A DNA stretch of 64,000 nt from Arthrobacter livingstonensis (GTDB taxonomy: Bacteria; Actinomycetota; Actinomycetes; Actinomycetales; Micrococcaceae). Both the position numbers and the translations under genes were made by a program. The notes under the pieces are model-generated. The model worked only from the letters and a program-made list of their open reading frames with translations, was not told the DNA's origin and searched no databases. Positions 45,007-54,414 of this stretch are shown piece after piece. The number at the start of each line of letters is the position of its first letter. The stretch's first letter is position 1. The DNA is taken from the NCBI RefSeq assembly GCF_003219815.1, contig NZ_QJVD01000006.1, forward strand, positions 62,001-126,000, in the 5' to 3' direction.

Positions 45007-46293
45007 ATGGGCACACATGACCAGACGGGGGCTGCGGAACGAACGGCCGCAGCCTCCGCCGACATACCTTCCGCCGCGCGGCGGGCCGACGAGTTTTCGG
45101 CCAGCCGCCGCGGCGTGGTGCGAAAGTACTTTTACAACCATCCCCGCGTCATGGACGTGGTGGTGGTGGTCGTGTATTTGCTGGCCAGTTCCGCAACGCT
45201 GTTCAACCACCGGATGGTCGCCAACATTCCAGTCCACCTGGTTCTGGTCGCCGCCTCCTGCCTTGTGCTGGTGTTCCGCCGGGACAGGCCGCTGGCCGTA
45301 CTGGCCATTTTGTCCGTCTTTGAAGTCATCAACATCGCGATGGTGCCCAGTGCCAGCAACATCGGTGCCAGCCTGTGGTTTGCGCTGTACGCAGTGGCCC
45401 TGAGCTACCGGGGCGTTTTCAGCTTCTCGGTGGCCGCCGTTGCCTCGATTCCGCTGATTGCCTACACCCTGCTTTTCTATCAGTATCCGGCGGAATTCCT
45501 GACGCCGGATGGCCCCAGTGCCGGCGAAAGCAACGTCATCACCGTCATCGTCTTGGTCCTGGCAAACGTCATTGCCACGGGACTGGGCGCCTCGGTGCGG
45601 CGCGGGCGCGAGCACGAGGCCGAACTGCGGCAGTGGGCAGTGCGCAACGCACAGCTGGCCTCCATCGCCGAACGAAACCGGATCGCCCGGGAGATGCACG
45701 ACGTCGTGGCCCACTCCCTGACCGTGATGGTGGCACTTTCCGACGGGGCCGCCGTTGTGGTCAAAAGAAACCCGGACCAGGCGGGGGAGGTGTTGGGCCA
45801 GCTTTCCCACACCGGCCGGACGGCGCTGGCGGACATGCGCCGTGTCTTGGGGGTCCTGCGTGACGACTCCGGCACGGATTCGCGCTCGCCACAGCCGGAC
45901 CACACGGACCTGGCGGCGTTGTTTGAAGGGTTCCGGCAGGCCGGGATGCCGCTGTCCGTCACGCAGTCCGGCCCGTCGCTGCCCGGTGACCCTGCCCTGC
46001 AGCTGACGGTGTACAGGATTGTGCAGGAGTCGCTGACCAACGTGCTGCGCTACGGCACCTCCGTATCCCGGGTTCGGGTGCTCATTGACAACGATCCCGC
46101 GCAGGGCACGTTGAAGGTGGCGGTCGCCGATGACGGCCACGGCTCCCTCGACGCGTCGATGGGGACGGGGCAGGGCATTGTGGGCATGCGCGAACGGGCA
46201 CGGATTTATGCCGGAACGGTCGACGCCGGTCCTTCCTCGCATGGCGGCTGGACCGTGGACGTGGCGCTGCATCCAGCGGCCGGGCGCGACTAA
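45007..46293 (+). CDS. sensor histidine kinase (HisKA_3)
   Basis: A 428-residue kinase. The N-terminal 35 residues are soluble; hydrophobic segments at about 50-65, 75-90, 97-112, 122-155 and 177-195 form the sensor. His 231 in RIAREMHDVVAHSLTVMVAL is the phospho-acceptor, typical of DesK-like kinases. The ATPase domain has VAVADDGHGSLDASM and GQGIVGMRERA. It follows the ABC-2 exporter genes by 47 bases and precedes its regulator, so it probably senses the exported compound or envelope stress. Confidence 0.88.
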   Translation: MGTHDQTGAAERTAAASADIPSAARRADEFSASRRGVVRKYFYNHPRVMDVVVVVVYLLASSATLFNHRMVANIPVHLVLVAASCLVLVFRRDRPLAVLAILSVFEVINIAMVPSASNIGASLWFALYAVALSYRGVFSFSVAAVASIPLIAYTLLFYQYPAEFLTPDGPSAGESNVITVIVLVLANVIATGLGASVRRGREHEAELRQWAVRNAQLASIAERNRIAREMHDVVAHSLTVMVALSDGAAVVVKRNPDQAGEVLGQLSHTGRTALADMRRVLGVLRDDSGTDSRSPQPDHTDLAALFEGFRQAGMPLSVTQSGPSLPGDPALQLTVYRIVQESLTNVLRYGTSVSRVRVLIDNDPAQGTLKVAVADDGHGSLDASMGTGQGIVGMRERARIYAGTVDAGPSSHGGWTVDVALHPAAGRD

Positions 46294-46300
46294 AGGGCAC

Positions 46301-46336
46301 GCCAATGAAGGACACCCCGCCAATGAAGGACACCAG
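46301..46336 (+). repeat. 18-bp tandem duplication before the response regulator
   Basis: GCCAATGAAGGACACC at 46301-46316 recurs at 46319-46334. The two copies lie between the kinase stop (46293) and the regulator start (46343). Each carries AAGGA. An ATG at 46305 opens a 14-codon frame (MKDTPPMKDTRRTC) that stops across the regulator start (TGA 46347-46349). Confidence 0.7.
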
Positions 46337-46342
46337 GAGAAC

Positions 46343-47029
46343 ATGTTGAACGCCGAACCCATCAAGGTCCTGCTCGTGGATGACCAGCCCCTGCTGCGCA
46401 TGGGGTTCCGGCTGATTCTGGAGGGCGAGGACGATCTCACCGTCGTGGGGGAAGCCTCCAACGGGATCGAAGCGCTGGCCGCCGTCGACCGGCTGGCACC
46501 GGATGTGGTCCTCATGGACGTGCGCATGCCGCTCATGGACGGGATCGAGGCCACGGGCAGGATTTCCGGATCCGCTTCCGAGGCCCGCGTCATCATCCTG
46601 ACCACCTTTGACCTGGACGAGTACGCGTTTGCCGGGCTGCAGGCCGGGGCCTCGGCGTTCCTTTTGAAGGACGTGGCCCCTGCAGAACTGGTCAATGCCG
46701 TTCGCCTGGTGGCCAGCGGGGACGCCGTGGTGGCACCCCGCGTCACGCAGCGGCTCCTGGAGAACTTTGTGCGCTCCCGGCCCGCCCGTACGCCCATGCC
46801 GAGGGACCCGCTGCTCGATGAACTGACGCCGCGGGAGCTGGAAGTGGCACAGTCCATTTCCCAGGGCCTCTCCAACGCCGAGATTGCCCACCAGCTGTTT
46901 CTGTCCGAGGCGACCGTCAAGACGCATGTGCGGCGGATCCTGACGAAGCTGCACCTGCGCGACCGCGTGCAGGTGGTGGTGTACGCCTACGAGACGGGCA
47001 TGGTCACCCCGAGCAACCCGGACTACTGA
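46343..47029 (+). CDS. response regulator, NarL/LuxR family
   Basis: A 228-residue regulator. Receiver domain: VLLVDDQPLLRMGFRLILEG, phospho-acceptor Asp 59 (VVLMDVRMPLMDG), Thr in IILTTFDLD, Lys in FLLKDVAPAE. LuxR domain: LTPRELEVAQSISQGLSNAEI and SEATVKTHVRRILTKLHLRD. AGGAG 5 bases before ATG 46343 decides this start. It is the partner of the kinase at 45007 and probably activates the exporter genes. Confidence 0.9.
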   Translation: MLNAEPIKVLLVDDQPLLRMGFRLILEGEDDLTVVGEASNGIEALAAVDRLAPDVVLMDVRMPLMDGIEATGRISGSASEARVIILTTFDLDEYAFAGLQAGASAFLLKDVAPAELVNAVRLVASGDAVVAPRVTQRLLENFVRSRPARTPMPRDPLLDELTPRELEVAQSISQGLSNAEIAHQLFLSEATVKTHVRRILTKLHLRDRVQVVVYAYETGMVTPSNPDY

Positions 47030-47050
47030 GCCGGAGACGCACCGGCACCA

Positions 47051-47752
47051 TCAGCCCAGGTCGAGCGGCCGTACCGTCCCGTAGGGGATGGCCAGGTCCT
47101 CGCTGGTCAAGGGCCGGGGCTCGGGAACTTCATTCGTGGCAAACGCGGAGGTGATTCTGTCGGTGCGAAAGACGCGCAGGGCATTGCGGAGCCGGCACCA
47201 TGCCACGAGGTACCAGTCGCCGTCCTTGACGACATAGCCCATCGGCTCGACCTCGCGTTCGCTGACGGAGCCGCCGCGGTCAGTGTAATTGATGCGCAGC
47301 ACGCGGCCGGTGGCTGCGGCATCGGCAACGGCGCGCGGTGTGCCCGCAGGGACGGTGGCGGAGGAGTCAAGCAGGTGGATGCTTCCGGCCAGTCGCCGGG
47401 CGGTTTCGGCGTCACCGGGCTGCATGGCCGCGACGAGCTTCCGCAAGGCCGACGACGCCGTCGAGCGAAACGGCGTGGCCTTCATCCGGTGCAGCGCCAC
47501 GGCCATGGCTACGGCCTCCCCGGGAGTCAGGTTCACCGGCGGCAGTGTCCTCGCCTTGTCGAGGCAGTAGCCACCCGTCCTGCCGGGCTCGGCCCAAATC
47601 GGCACGCCTGACTGCTGCAAGGCACCGATGTCCCGTTCCATGGTGCGCGTGCTGACCTCGAAGCGTTCGGCGAGCCAGCGTGCACTGCGTGGGCGGGGCG
47701 AGACTGCGCGCAGCTCTTCCACGAGGGCGTAGAGGCGGTCGGTGCGGTTCAC
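47051..47752 (-). CDS. YafY-like WYL-domain transcriptional regulator
   Basis: A 233-residue regulator with an N-terminal HTH_11 (RTDRLYALVEELRAVSPRPRSARWLAERFEVSTRTMERDI), a linker of the GGYCLDKARTLPPVNLT type and a WYL domain (about residues 140-210: RVLRINYTDRGGSVSEREVEPMGYVVKDGDWYLVAWC). WYL domains bind small ligands or nucleic acids and occur in many stress regulators. Start codon GTG 47752. It is single-gene and convergent with the response regulator. Targets are unknown. The 234 bases upstream show no clear elements. Confidence 0.85.
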   Translation of the reverse strand: MNRTDRLYALVEELRAVSPRPRSARWLAERFEVSTRTMERDIGALQQSGVPIWAEPGRTGGYCLDKARTLPPVNLTPGEAVAMAVALHRMKATPFRSTASSALRKLVAAMQPGDAETARRLAGSIHLLDSSATVPAGTPRAVADAAATGRVLRINYTDRGGSVSEREVEPMGYVVKDGDWYLVAWCRLRNALRVFRTDRITSAFATNEVPEPRPLTSEDLAIPYGTVRPLDLG

Positions 47753-47986
47753 GGGCCAAGCCTAGCGGGGGTTTCCGGTGGCGGACCTGCTTTGGGGCGG
47801 CTGTGCGGGTCGGTCCCTTCACTGCCGGCGGGCCCGGCTGGACCTTGCCGGTGGAGGGATTGAGGCCTGACTGCCCGGCGGCGGCGTGTTTCCCACCCAG
47901 ATATTTATTGTGGTCCGGCACGTTTCCCCGTTTCCAAATGGGGTTACCATTGCCATAACAGCAACTGGTCGACGGCGGAACATATC

Positions 47987-49432
47987 ATGGATTCTCCCAA
48001 GGAACATATTGCGCCAACCCCCGGACAGCTGATCATCGCCAGGCTCGAACGCCTTGACGTCTGGTCCCTGTCTTACGTTTTTATTGGAATCATCGGCCTC
48101 GGATTCCTGTTCACCTTTTACGATATTTTCGACATCAACGTCTCCTTTATCCAGACGTGTGTCGACCTGAAGCCCGGCTGCACCCCGGAGAATGCCCTGG
48201 GCGCCCTGCCATACCCCGTTGTGCTGAACCTGGCCGGCTACGTGGTGGGCACCCTGGTCCTGAGCCCGTACGCTGACAAGGTGGGACGGCGGAACATGCT
48301 GCTGATCACCATGCTCATCACCGGACTCGGCTCGCTCTACAACGCCCTGGCACCGGGGTACGTCAACTTCAACATCGCCCGCGTCATCACCGGCATTGGC
48401 ATCGGCGCGGACCTGGCCATCGTGAACACCTACATCAACGAAGTGGCGCCCCGGCGCGCCCGGGCAAAATTCACCACCATCATCTTCATCATGTCGGCGC
48501 TGGGCGCGTTCGTGGGAATCTGGCTTGGACTGATCCTTACCACGCCGTCCACGCCGTGGCCGCTGGGGCTGCCGTTCGCCGTGGCCGGACCGGGGTTCGC
48601 CAACGGCTGGCGTTGGATGTACGGTGTGGGCGCGCTGCTGGCCCTGGTCGCCATCGTCCTGCGGGTGCAGTTGCCGGAGTCCCCCCGCTGGCTGATCGGC
48701 CATGGCCGGGTCAGGGAAGCGGACGAGGTCGTCAGCGCGATGGAGTCCCGGGCCGTCCGGCACGGGGACTTGCGCGAGCCGGTGCTGGCAGACGCCGCAG
48801 CCCTTCCGCCGCCGCCGTCGAAAATGCCGTACCGCGACCTGTTCACCAGCCCGCTCTACCTCCGGCGGATCGTGCTGCTGTTCGCCGTCTGGTTCATCGG
48901 CTACATCACCGTCTATGCGTATGCCTCGGGGTTCACCAGCATCCTGACGGCGCTGCGCTTCCCGCCGCCCGAGGCCGGGGTGATAGCCGCCGTCGGCACC
49001 ATCGGCTTCGTGGCCGAGGCCATCATCATGTCGTTCCTGGTGGAGAAGCTCGAGCGGCGGTTCTGGCTGCCCATTGGCGCAGCGGTGACGATTATCGGAG
49101 GCATCCTCATCGCCGCGGCCGGAACCACCATCACCGTCTCCTTCATCGGAGCCATCCTGATCTTCGCTGGCTTCAACCTCTGGGTGTCGCCGACCTACGC
49201 GCTCACCGCGGAAAGTTTCCCCACCCGGGCCCGGACCACCGGCTTCGCATTGGTAGACGGTGTGGGGCACATCGGCGGTGGCATCGGGGTCTTGGTGATT
49301 GCGCCGTTCCTGCCGCACATGTCAGTCTTCTGGGCGTTCATGCTGATTTCCGTATTCATTGTGGTGGCCTCGATTCTGGTCCAGTTCACCCCGCACACCC
49401 GCAACCGTCCGCTCGACGTGATCTCGCCCTGA
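47987..49432 (+). CDS. MFS sugar/acid transporter
   Basis: A 481-residue, 12-segment transporter of the sugar-porter branch. Marks: YVVGTLVLSPYADKVGRRNMLL (motif A), a conserved NEVAPRRARAKF after segment 4, a LPESPRWLIGHGRVREADEVV in the central loop, and ALTAESFPTRARTTGFAL near segment 10. Such proteins carry sugars, inositol or aromatic acids with protons. The central loop is cytoplasmic. The gene appears monocistronic, and the substrate cannot be read from the sequence. Confidence 0.85.
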   Translation: MDSPKEHIAPTPGQLIIARLERLDVWSLSYVFIGIIGLGFLFTFYDIFDINVSFIQTCVDLKPGCTPENALGALPYPVVLNLAGYVVGTLVLSPYADKVGRRNMLLITMLITGLGSLYNALAPGYVNFNIARVITGIGIGADLAIVNTYINEVAPRRARAKFTTIIFIMSALGAFVGIWLGLILTTPSTPWPLGLPFAVAGPGFANGWRWMYGVGALLALVAIVLRVQLPESPRWLIGHGRVREADEVVSAMESRAVRHGDLREPVLADAAALPPPPSKMPYRDLFTSPLYLRRIVLLFAVWFIGYITVYAYASGFTSILTALRFPPPEAGVIAAVGTIGFVAEAIIMSFLVEKLERRFWLPIGAAVTIIGGILIAAAGTTITVSFIGAILIFAGFNLWVSPTYALTAESFPTRARTTGFALVDGVGHIGGGIGVLVIAPFLPHMSVFWAFMLISVFIVVASILVQFTPHTRNRPLDVISP

Positions 49433-49473
49433 CGGGCTCCCGGGCCGGCGCCGGGCCGTGATTGAATCGGAGC

Positions 49474-50748
49474 ATGACTTCTGTTGAGCACATCCTGGAC
49501 CTTCGCGACTACATTGAGGCGTCGCCGTCGAGCTTTCACGCGGCGCACGAGGCCGGCCGGCGGCTCGAGGCGGCCGGCTTCACCCGGCTGCTGGAGTCCG
49601 CCGAATGGCCCCGGCACGGCAGGCACTTTGTCATCCGCGACGGTGCGCTCATCGCTTGGGTCACCCCGGAAGACGCAACCGCGACCACCGGGTTCAATAT
49701 CCTGGGCGCCCACACGGATTCGCCGTCGTTTAAGCTCAAGCCAAAACCCACCACGGGGCGCTTCGGCTGGCTCCAGGCGGGCGTGGAAGTGTACGGCGGG
49801 CCGCTGCTGAACTCGTGGCTGGACCGCGAGCTGCAGTTGGCGGGCCGCCTGGTGGACCTTGACGGCACGGAATCGCTCGTGGCCACCGGGCCGCTGCTGC
49901 GCTTCCCGCAACTGGCCATCCACCTGGACCGCGCCGCCAACGACGGGCTGAAGCTGGACAGGCAGCAGCACATGAACCCGGTCTGGGGCCAGGGTCATCC
50001 CGGCAAGGAGGACCTGCTCGGGCTGCTGGCGGACAGGGCGGGCGTGGATGTGGCCACGATTGGCGGCTATGACATCGTGGTGGCGGACACGCAGCCGGGC
50101 CAGGTGTTTGGCGCCAACAATGAATTCTTCGCCGCCGGCCGCATGGACAACCTGACTTCCGTCCACGCGGGCCTGACGGCGCTGATCAACGCCTCCCAGG
50201 CAACCGCCGGCACCGTCGTCCCCGTGCTGGCCGCCTTTGACCATGAGGAGATTGGCTCGGGTTCGCGCTCGGGCGCGTGCGGCCCGATCCTGGAGGACAT
50301 CCTGACCCGGGTGTCTGACGGGCTGGGCGCCTCGGTGAGCGACCGGCGTCGTGCCTTCGCCAATTCCTTCTGCGTCTCCGCCGACGCCGGGCACGCGGTC
50401 CACCCGAACTACTCGGAACGCCACGACCCGGCCAACCTGCCCGTGCTCAACGGCGGTCCGCTGCTGAAGATCAACGCTAACCAGCGCTACGCGACCGACG
50501 CGACGGGTGCCGCGATCTGGGCCGGGCTGTGCAGCGCGGCGGGCGCCCCCTACCAGGAGTTTGTCTCCAACAACGACGTCCCGTGCGGCTCCACCATCGG
50601 CCCGCTGACCGCCACACGCTTGGGCATCCGCACCGTGGACGTGGGCACTCCCCTGCTGTCGATGCACTCGGCAAGGGAGCTGTGCGGCGTGGACGACCCC
50701 TTCCACCTGGCCCGCATCGCGGAGACCTTCTTCCGGACGGCGGTGTAG
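49474..50748 (+). CDS. M18-family aminopeptidase (ApeB)
   Basis: A 424-residue zinc aminopeptidase. Metal and catalytic segments: GAHTDSPSFKLKP (first His), FAAGRMDNLTS, AAFDHEEIGSGSRSGACG (paired Glu) and the last His in TPLLSMHSARELCGVDDP. The full length agrees with bacterial M18 enzymes. It trims N-terminal residues, preferring acidic or hydrophobic ones in known members. ATG 49474 lies after CGGAG; the TTG 49462 extension adds only 4 residues. Confidence 0.9.
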   Translation: MTSVEHILDLRDYIEASPSSFHAAHEAGRRLEAAGFTRLLESAEWPRHGRHFVIRDGALIAWVTPEDATATTGFNILGAHTDSPSFKLKPKPTTGRFGWLQAGVEVYGGPLLNSWLDRELQLAGRLVDLDGTESLVATGPLLRFPQLAIHLDRAANDGLKLDRQQHMNPVWGQGHPGKEDLLGLLADRAGVDVATIGGYDIVVADTQPGQVFGANNEFFAAGRMDNLTSVHAGLTALINASQATAGTVVPVLAAFDHEEIGSGSRSGACGPILEDILTRVSDGLGASVSDRRRAFANSFCVSADAGHAVHPNYSERHDPANLPVLNGGPLLKINANQRYATDATGAAIWAGLCSAAGAPYQEFVSNNDVPCGSTIGPLTATRLGIRTVDVGTPLLSMHSARELCGVDDPFHLARIAETFFRTAV

Positions 50749-50842
50749 GCAGTTAGGCTGCGGTGCAAGCAGGAATCCTCAATACAGCCTCAGTGTTTCC
50801 TCCACGTTGTCTGCGTGAGCCCTGAACGAATAGGGTATTAGG

Positions 50843-50868
50843 GGCGGCGCCGCCACGGGCGGCGCCGC
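50843..50868. repeat. double GC palindrome
   Basis: GGCGGCGCCGCC (50843-50854) is itself palindromic and recurs as GGCGGCGCCGC (50858-50868) after ACG. The pair can fold into a strong hairpin but no T-tract follows. It lies in the 152-base gap before the 910-residue gene; a possible -10 box TACGAT (50895-50900) follows it. Confidence 0.45.
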
Positions 50869-50900
50869 ACAGGTCAATATTGACGTAACACGCATACGAT

Positions 50901-53633
50901 ATGGGGGACCGCGTGACGCAGACGCCGCACGAGCCAGACACTGGGGAACTGTCCCAGTTCCAAAACCCGCAAGGGTCCGAAGAACCAGGAGTGGGCAGTC
51001 CGGCTCCGCCCGCAATGGCGGGGGTGGGCGGGGCCGCCGCCCCGGACCTGCCGGCCGCCCCGGCAGCCGAACCAACCGAAGTGCCGGCTGCAGGGCCTCA
51101 TCCGGCGGTCATCTCGGCGGGCAACCACGACAAAGGGACCCGTTTGCCGGCATCCCTGGTGCCGGCCCGGTGGTGGACGGGAGCGGTGGCCGGGGCGGGC
51201 GCCTATGTGGCCACGCTCGTGGTGGCCCTGTTGCTGACGCTGCTCGCTGTTGTGGGATTGGCTGCCACCGGGTCCTCCGATTCCATCGACGTGCCCAGCA
51301 ACCCGCTGGTTTCCAACAGCGACCTTCCGTCGCCGTGGTCCATCTTGTTCCAGTTCGCGGCCCAGCTGCCCGCCCTGGGCATGCTCGGTTCGCTGAGTGG
51401 CGCCGTGTCGATCGATGCGGGCATGTTTGGTAGCGTGCAGGCAACCATCGGGATCACCATGGTGCCGCTGGCGCTCACCGCCATTTCCGTCGTGGCACTT
51501 TTCTGGGGCTCCAGGCTGGCTGAGCGGCTGGCGCCGTCATCCGGCAGGCTGCAGCGCTGGGCGCAAGCTGTGGTGGGCGGCATTGCCTTTTCATTGCTGC
51601 TGAATGTTATCGCCACGGCGGCATCGATCAAGATCACGGCGTCCGAGCATGCCGCCATCAATCTCAATGCCGGAAATTTCGCCTCGATCTTCGTCGCCTT
51701 CATCGTCGCGCTGTTGGTAGGCATCGCCGCCCGGACCGAACGTCGGGATCAAAAGACCGTCTCCGGGCGGGTCGCCTACCTGCGCTCCCTGCTGCGTGAC
51801 GCAGTGCTCGCCGCCACCGTGCATCTGGGCGCATTCGTCGTCATCGCGGTCCCCGTAGTCGTGGCCGTCGTAGGCGTCAAGGCAGGGTGGGCGGCATTTC
51901 TCTCCTTCCCGCTGTGGGCACCCACGGCAGGGCTGCTCCTGTTCGGCATGGGGCACCTGGCGGCTTTTGGCCGCTCCGCCGAGGGCAGCCTCGGCGGAGG
52001 ATTGGGAAGTTCGTCGCAGAGCGCCTACGGATACGCGGTCGCCGGCCTGGACGATTTCGGGATTCCGGCTTGGGCCGGCGGGCTGCTGGTCGTGCTCGCT
52101 TTGTTGGCCATGTGCGCCGCTGCCACCTGCTGGTACCTGCGGCGTGGTGCGCAATCGCCGTCGAACCCCCTGAGCTGGGTCTACCTGCCCGTCGTGTTCC
52201 TGATCACCGGCACATTCGTCACCTGGCTGGGATCGGTCTCCGCAAGCGGACACGCAGGATCCCTGGCCAGCGGTTCCGCGGGTATCGGGTTGGCATGGTG
52301 GACCCCGTTCCTGATGCTCGCGTGGGGTGGGGCGACGGATGCTGCCTCCAGATTCCTGGCACCGAAGCTGGCCCCGGTCCTGCCCGCAGCCCTTGTCGCC
52401 TTCGTACAAAAGTATCCCTCGGCCCTCCATGACACCGGGTTCCAGGTCCAGGCCGGCACCCCGGCTGCGAACCTTTCCCAGGCCCGCGCCCAGGCCCAGG
52501 GCCACGGAGAGGCTCCTGTCGCCACACCCGTCGATCCGGCACGCGCCGCAACGGCCCTGCCTCGAGATCCCGGCAACCCGGAGCCGCCGGCACCCGTCGT
52601 CGTGCCCCGGCCTCCGATGTCCAAGAAGGCCAAGCGCAGCCTTGCGCTCGTCGGTGGCGCCATCGCCCTGGTGGCCGTCCTTGCCATCGGCGCAACGGTG
52701 GCCGTGAACGTGGTTCGCGGCTCCCACGGCCCCGACAAGGCGGTCTCCGGGTTCCTGGATGCCGTCGTTGCCGGTGATGCCGCCAGGGCCATGGAAATCG
52801 GGGATCCCAGCATTCCCAACGACCAGCGCGGCCTGCTCTCCAATGCCATCTATGCGAAAGCTGCAAAGCGTGTGGACAGCTACAGCATCGTCTCCACCAC
52901 GGTGGACGGGGACGGCGCAACCGTCCGGGCCGAACTGCGCCAAAACGGCACAAAGGTCCCGCTCACCTTTAGCCTCGTGAAGAAGAACCCGGGTTTCCTG
53001 GACCCGCACTGGTGCCTGCAAAACGTGCCGATGGGCTCCGTGGCCGTTGCAGTGCCGGGACAGGCTGACTCCGTGACCGTCAACGGAGTCGACGTCAAGG
53101 TTGGCAACAGTGGCACCAGCGACAGCGGCGTGCTCCGTCTACCCGCCTTTCCCGGAAGCTACACCGTGGGGCTGCCCGCGTCCTCCAAGTACCTTTCGGC
53201 CGATCCCGTGACCGTCGACGCCCGGCTTGGTGAGCAGGCGCCGTCAATGCCGGCAACGCTGGAGACGCGGCCCAACGAGGCGTTCGGCAAGGAGGTCCAG
53301 GCGCAAGTGAACAGCATGCTCACCACGTGTGAAAAGTCCACGGACATCCGGCCCGAAGGGTGTCCCTTCAGCCGGTACACCTCGGGCAAGGTGCGCAACG
53401 TTGTGTGGAAGGTTGCCACACGACCGACAGTGACGGCCGCTTCCTACGGTGAGGGCACCTGGTACCTGTCCACCGACAAGGCCGGGGCCGCAACGGTGAG
53501 CTTTGAGCGCGACAGCTCTTACGGCTTCGGCACGCCCAAGTGGGAAAAGGACTCTGAAAGCGACATCAGCATCCAGGTCAGCGGCAAGGTCGCCCTAGAC
53601 GGCGAAACCCTGACCGTCTCATTCGCGAACTGA
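50901..53633 (+). CDS. 910-residue multi-pass membrane protein with extracellular tail
   Basis: Not a family I can name. Residues 1-80 are Pro/Ala/Glu-rich. About eight hydrophobic segments lie between residue 90 and 495, with an acidic-poor loop near 135. A Pro/Ala-rich stretch (about 520-575) precedes a single hydrophobic segment (SLALVGGAIALVAVLAIGATV, about 580-600). The last 310 residues are extracellular: a DUF4878-like cone (GFLDAVVAGDAARAMEIG) and Cys-containing beta domains (TCEKSTDIRPEGCPFSRY). The layout resembles TcaA-type envelope proteins, only loosely. GTG 50913 after GGGGGA is an alternative start. Confidence 0.7.
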   Translation: MGDRVTQTPHEPDTGELSQFQNPQGSEEPGVGSPAPPAMAGVGGAAAPDLPAAPAAEPTEVPAAGPHPAVISAGNHDKGTRLPASLVPARWWTGAVAGAGAYVATLVVALLLTLLAVVGLAATGSSDSIDVPSNPLVSNSDLPSPWSILFQFAAQLPALGMLGSLSGAVSIDAGMFGSVQATIGITMVPLALTAISVVALFWGSRLAERLAPSSGRLQRWAQAVVGGIAFSLLLNVIATAASIKITASEHAAINLNAGNFASIFVAFIVALLVGIAARTERRDQKTVSGRVAYLRSLLRDAVLAATVHLGAFVVIAVPVVVAVVGVKAGWAAFLSFPLWAPTAGLLLFGMGHLAAFGRSAEGSLGGGLGSSSQSAYGYAVAGLDDFGIPAWAGGLLVVLALLAMCAAATCWYLRRGAQSPSNPLSWVYLPVVFLITGTFVTWLGSVSASGHAGSLASGSAGIGLAWWTPFLMLAWGGATDAASRFLAPKLAPVLPAALVAFVQKYPSALHDTGFQVQAGTPAANLSQARAQAQGHGEAPVATPVDPARAATALPRDPGNPEPPAPVVVPRPPMSKKAKRSLALVGGAIALVAVLAIGATVAVNVVRGSHGPDKAVSGFLDAVVAGDAARAMEIGDPSIPNDQRGLLSNAIYAKAAKRVDSYSIVSTTVDGDGATVRAELRQNGTKVPLTFSLVKKNPGFLDPHWCLQNVPMGSVAVAVPGQADSVTVNGVDVKVGNSGTSDSGVLRLPAFPGSYTVGLPASSKYLSADPVTVDARLGEQAPSMPATLETRPNEAFGKEVQAQVNSMLTTCEKSTDIRPEGCPFSRYTSGKVRNVVWKVATRPTVTAASYGEGTWYLSTDKAGAATVSFERDSSYGFGTPKWEKDSESDISIQVSGKVALDGETLTVSFAN

Positions 53634-53663
53634 CAGCACCTGACCCGGGCACGGCACCTCGGG

Positions 53664-53703
53664 GGGAGGGACGGCATCGGCAATCACCGGCGTCGTCCCT
53701 CCC
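53664..53703. terminator. bidirectional terminator
   Basis: GGGAGGGACG (53664-53673) pairs with CGTCCCTCCC (53694-53703); inside, CGGCAATCACCG can form a small second hairpin. TTGTT follows on the plus strand. It lies between the convergent stops at 53633 and 53711. Confidence 0.75.
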
Positions 53704-53710
53704 TTGTTGG

Positions 53711-54361
53711 CTACTGGGCCAGGCTCACGACCAGGTTGATGGTGGTGGCCAGGATGCCGGTGCCAAACACAAATGCGAGGAGGCTGTGCCGGAGCGCGGC
53801 GGACCGCATGGCGCGCGTGGTGATGTTGGTGTCCGAGACCTGGTAGGTCATGCCAACGCTGAACGCCATGTACGCGATGTCCGTGTACTGCGGGGGTTCG
53901 TCCTGGTTGAAGCTGATTCCGCCGGGCTCGCCGCCATAGTAAATCTCCGCATAGCGCAGCGTGAACAGGGTGTGCACCAGCAGCCATGACATCGCCGTGC
54001 ACGTCATGGCCAGCAGCGCCAGCAGGAACTTGCCGCTGCCCGCCACGTCCTTGCTGCCCACGATCACCAGCACGACGGCGGCCAGCGAGCCTACCGCGGC
54101 CAGCAGGATCAGCAGGTCCGAGGTGTTGCGCCCGGGGTCCTCCTCCTGGGCGTGCGCCGCCGTGCGGGCATTGTCCATGGGGGCAATGGTGAGCCACACC
54201 CAGAGGTTGTAGACCAGGGCCGCGACGGTCCAACCCACGGCGGGGGCGTAGACCCACGCGCCAAAGATGCCGGTGGCCGCCGCGGCGAGGGCGCCGCCGG
54301 CCACCATGCCGGCGAGGCGCAGCCGGCGGTGCCGCGTCCGTTGCGAAGTGCTGGAGTCCAT
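53711..54361 (-). CDS. DUF1345 membrane protein
   Basis: A 216-residue protein with five hydrophobic segments. DUF1345 marks: WTIAPMDNARTAAHAQEEDPGR-like loop after segment 2 (here VWLTIAPMDNARTAAH), LLVHTLFTLRYAEIYYG and the soluble loop DEPPQYTDIAYMAFSVGMTYQVSDTNI before the last segments. Function is unknown in the family. ATG 54361 was taken because the frame above it, up to 54538, reads as arginine-rich shadow. No partner gene is evident. Confidence 0.8.
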   Translation of the reverse strand: MDSSTSQRTRHRRLRLAGMVAGGALAAAATGIFGAWVYAPAVGWTVAALVYNLWVWLTIAPMDNARTAAHAQEEDPGRNTSDLLILLAAVGSLAAVVLVIVGSKDVAGSGKFLLALLAMTCTAMSWLLVHTLFTLRYAEIYYGGEPGGISFNQDEPPQYTDIAYMAFSVGMTYQVSDTNITTRAMRSAALRHSLLAFVFGTGILATTINLVVSLAQ

Positions 54362-54414
54362 GGGGTGATCATGCCACGGAGCGGGGCCGCTCCGCCGGAG
54401 CCGCGCCCCGCCCC

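Noticed and set aside
44650-46920. A 756-codon frame on the minus strand.
   Set aside because: It is antisense to the ABC-2 permease, kinase and regulator genes, which have clear domains. Its sequence is low-complexity Arg/Ser/Pro, as is usual for shadow frames at high GC.
47819-50706. Long minus-strand frames over the sugar MFS and the M18 peptidase.
   Set aside because: They are His/Gly/Arg-rich shadows of well-supported genes.
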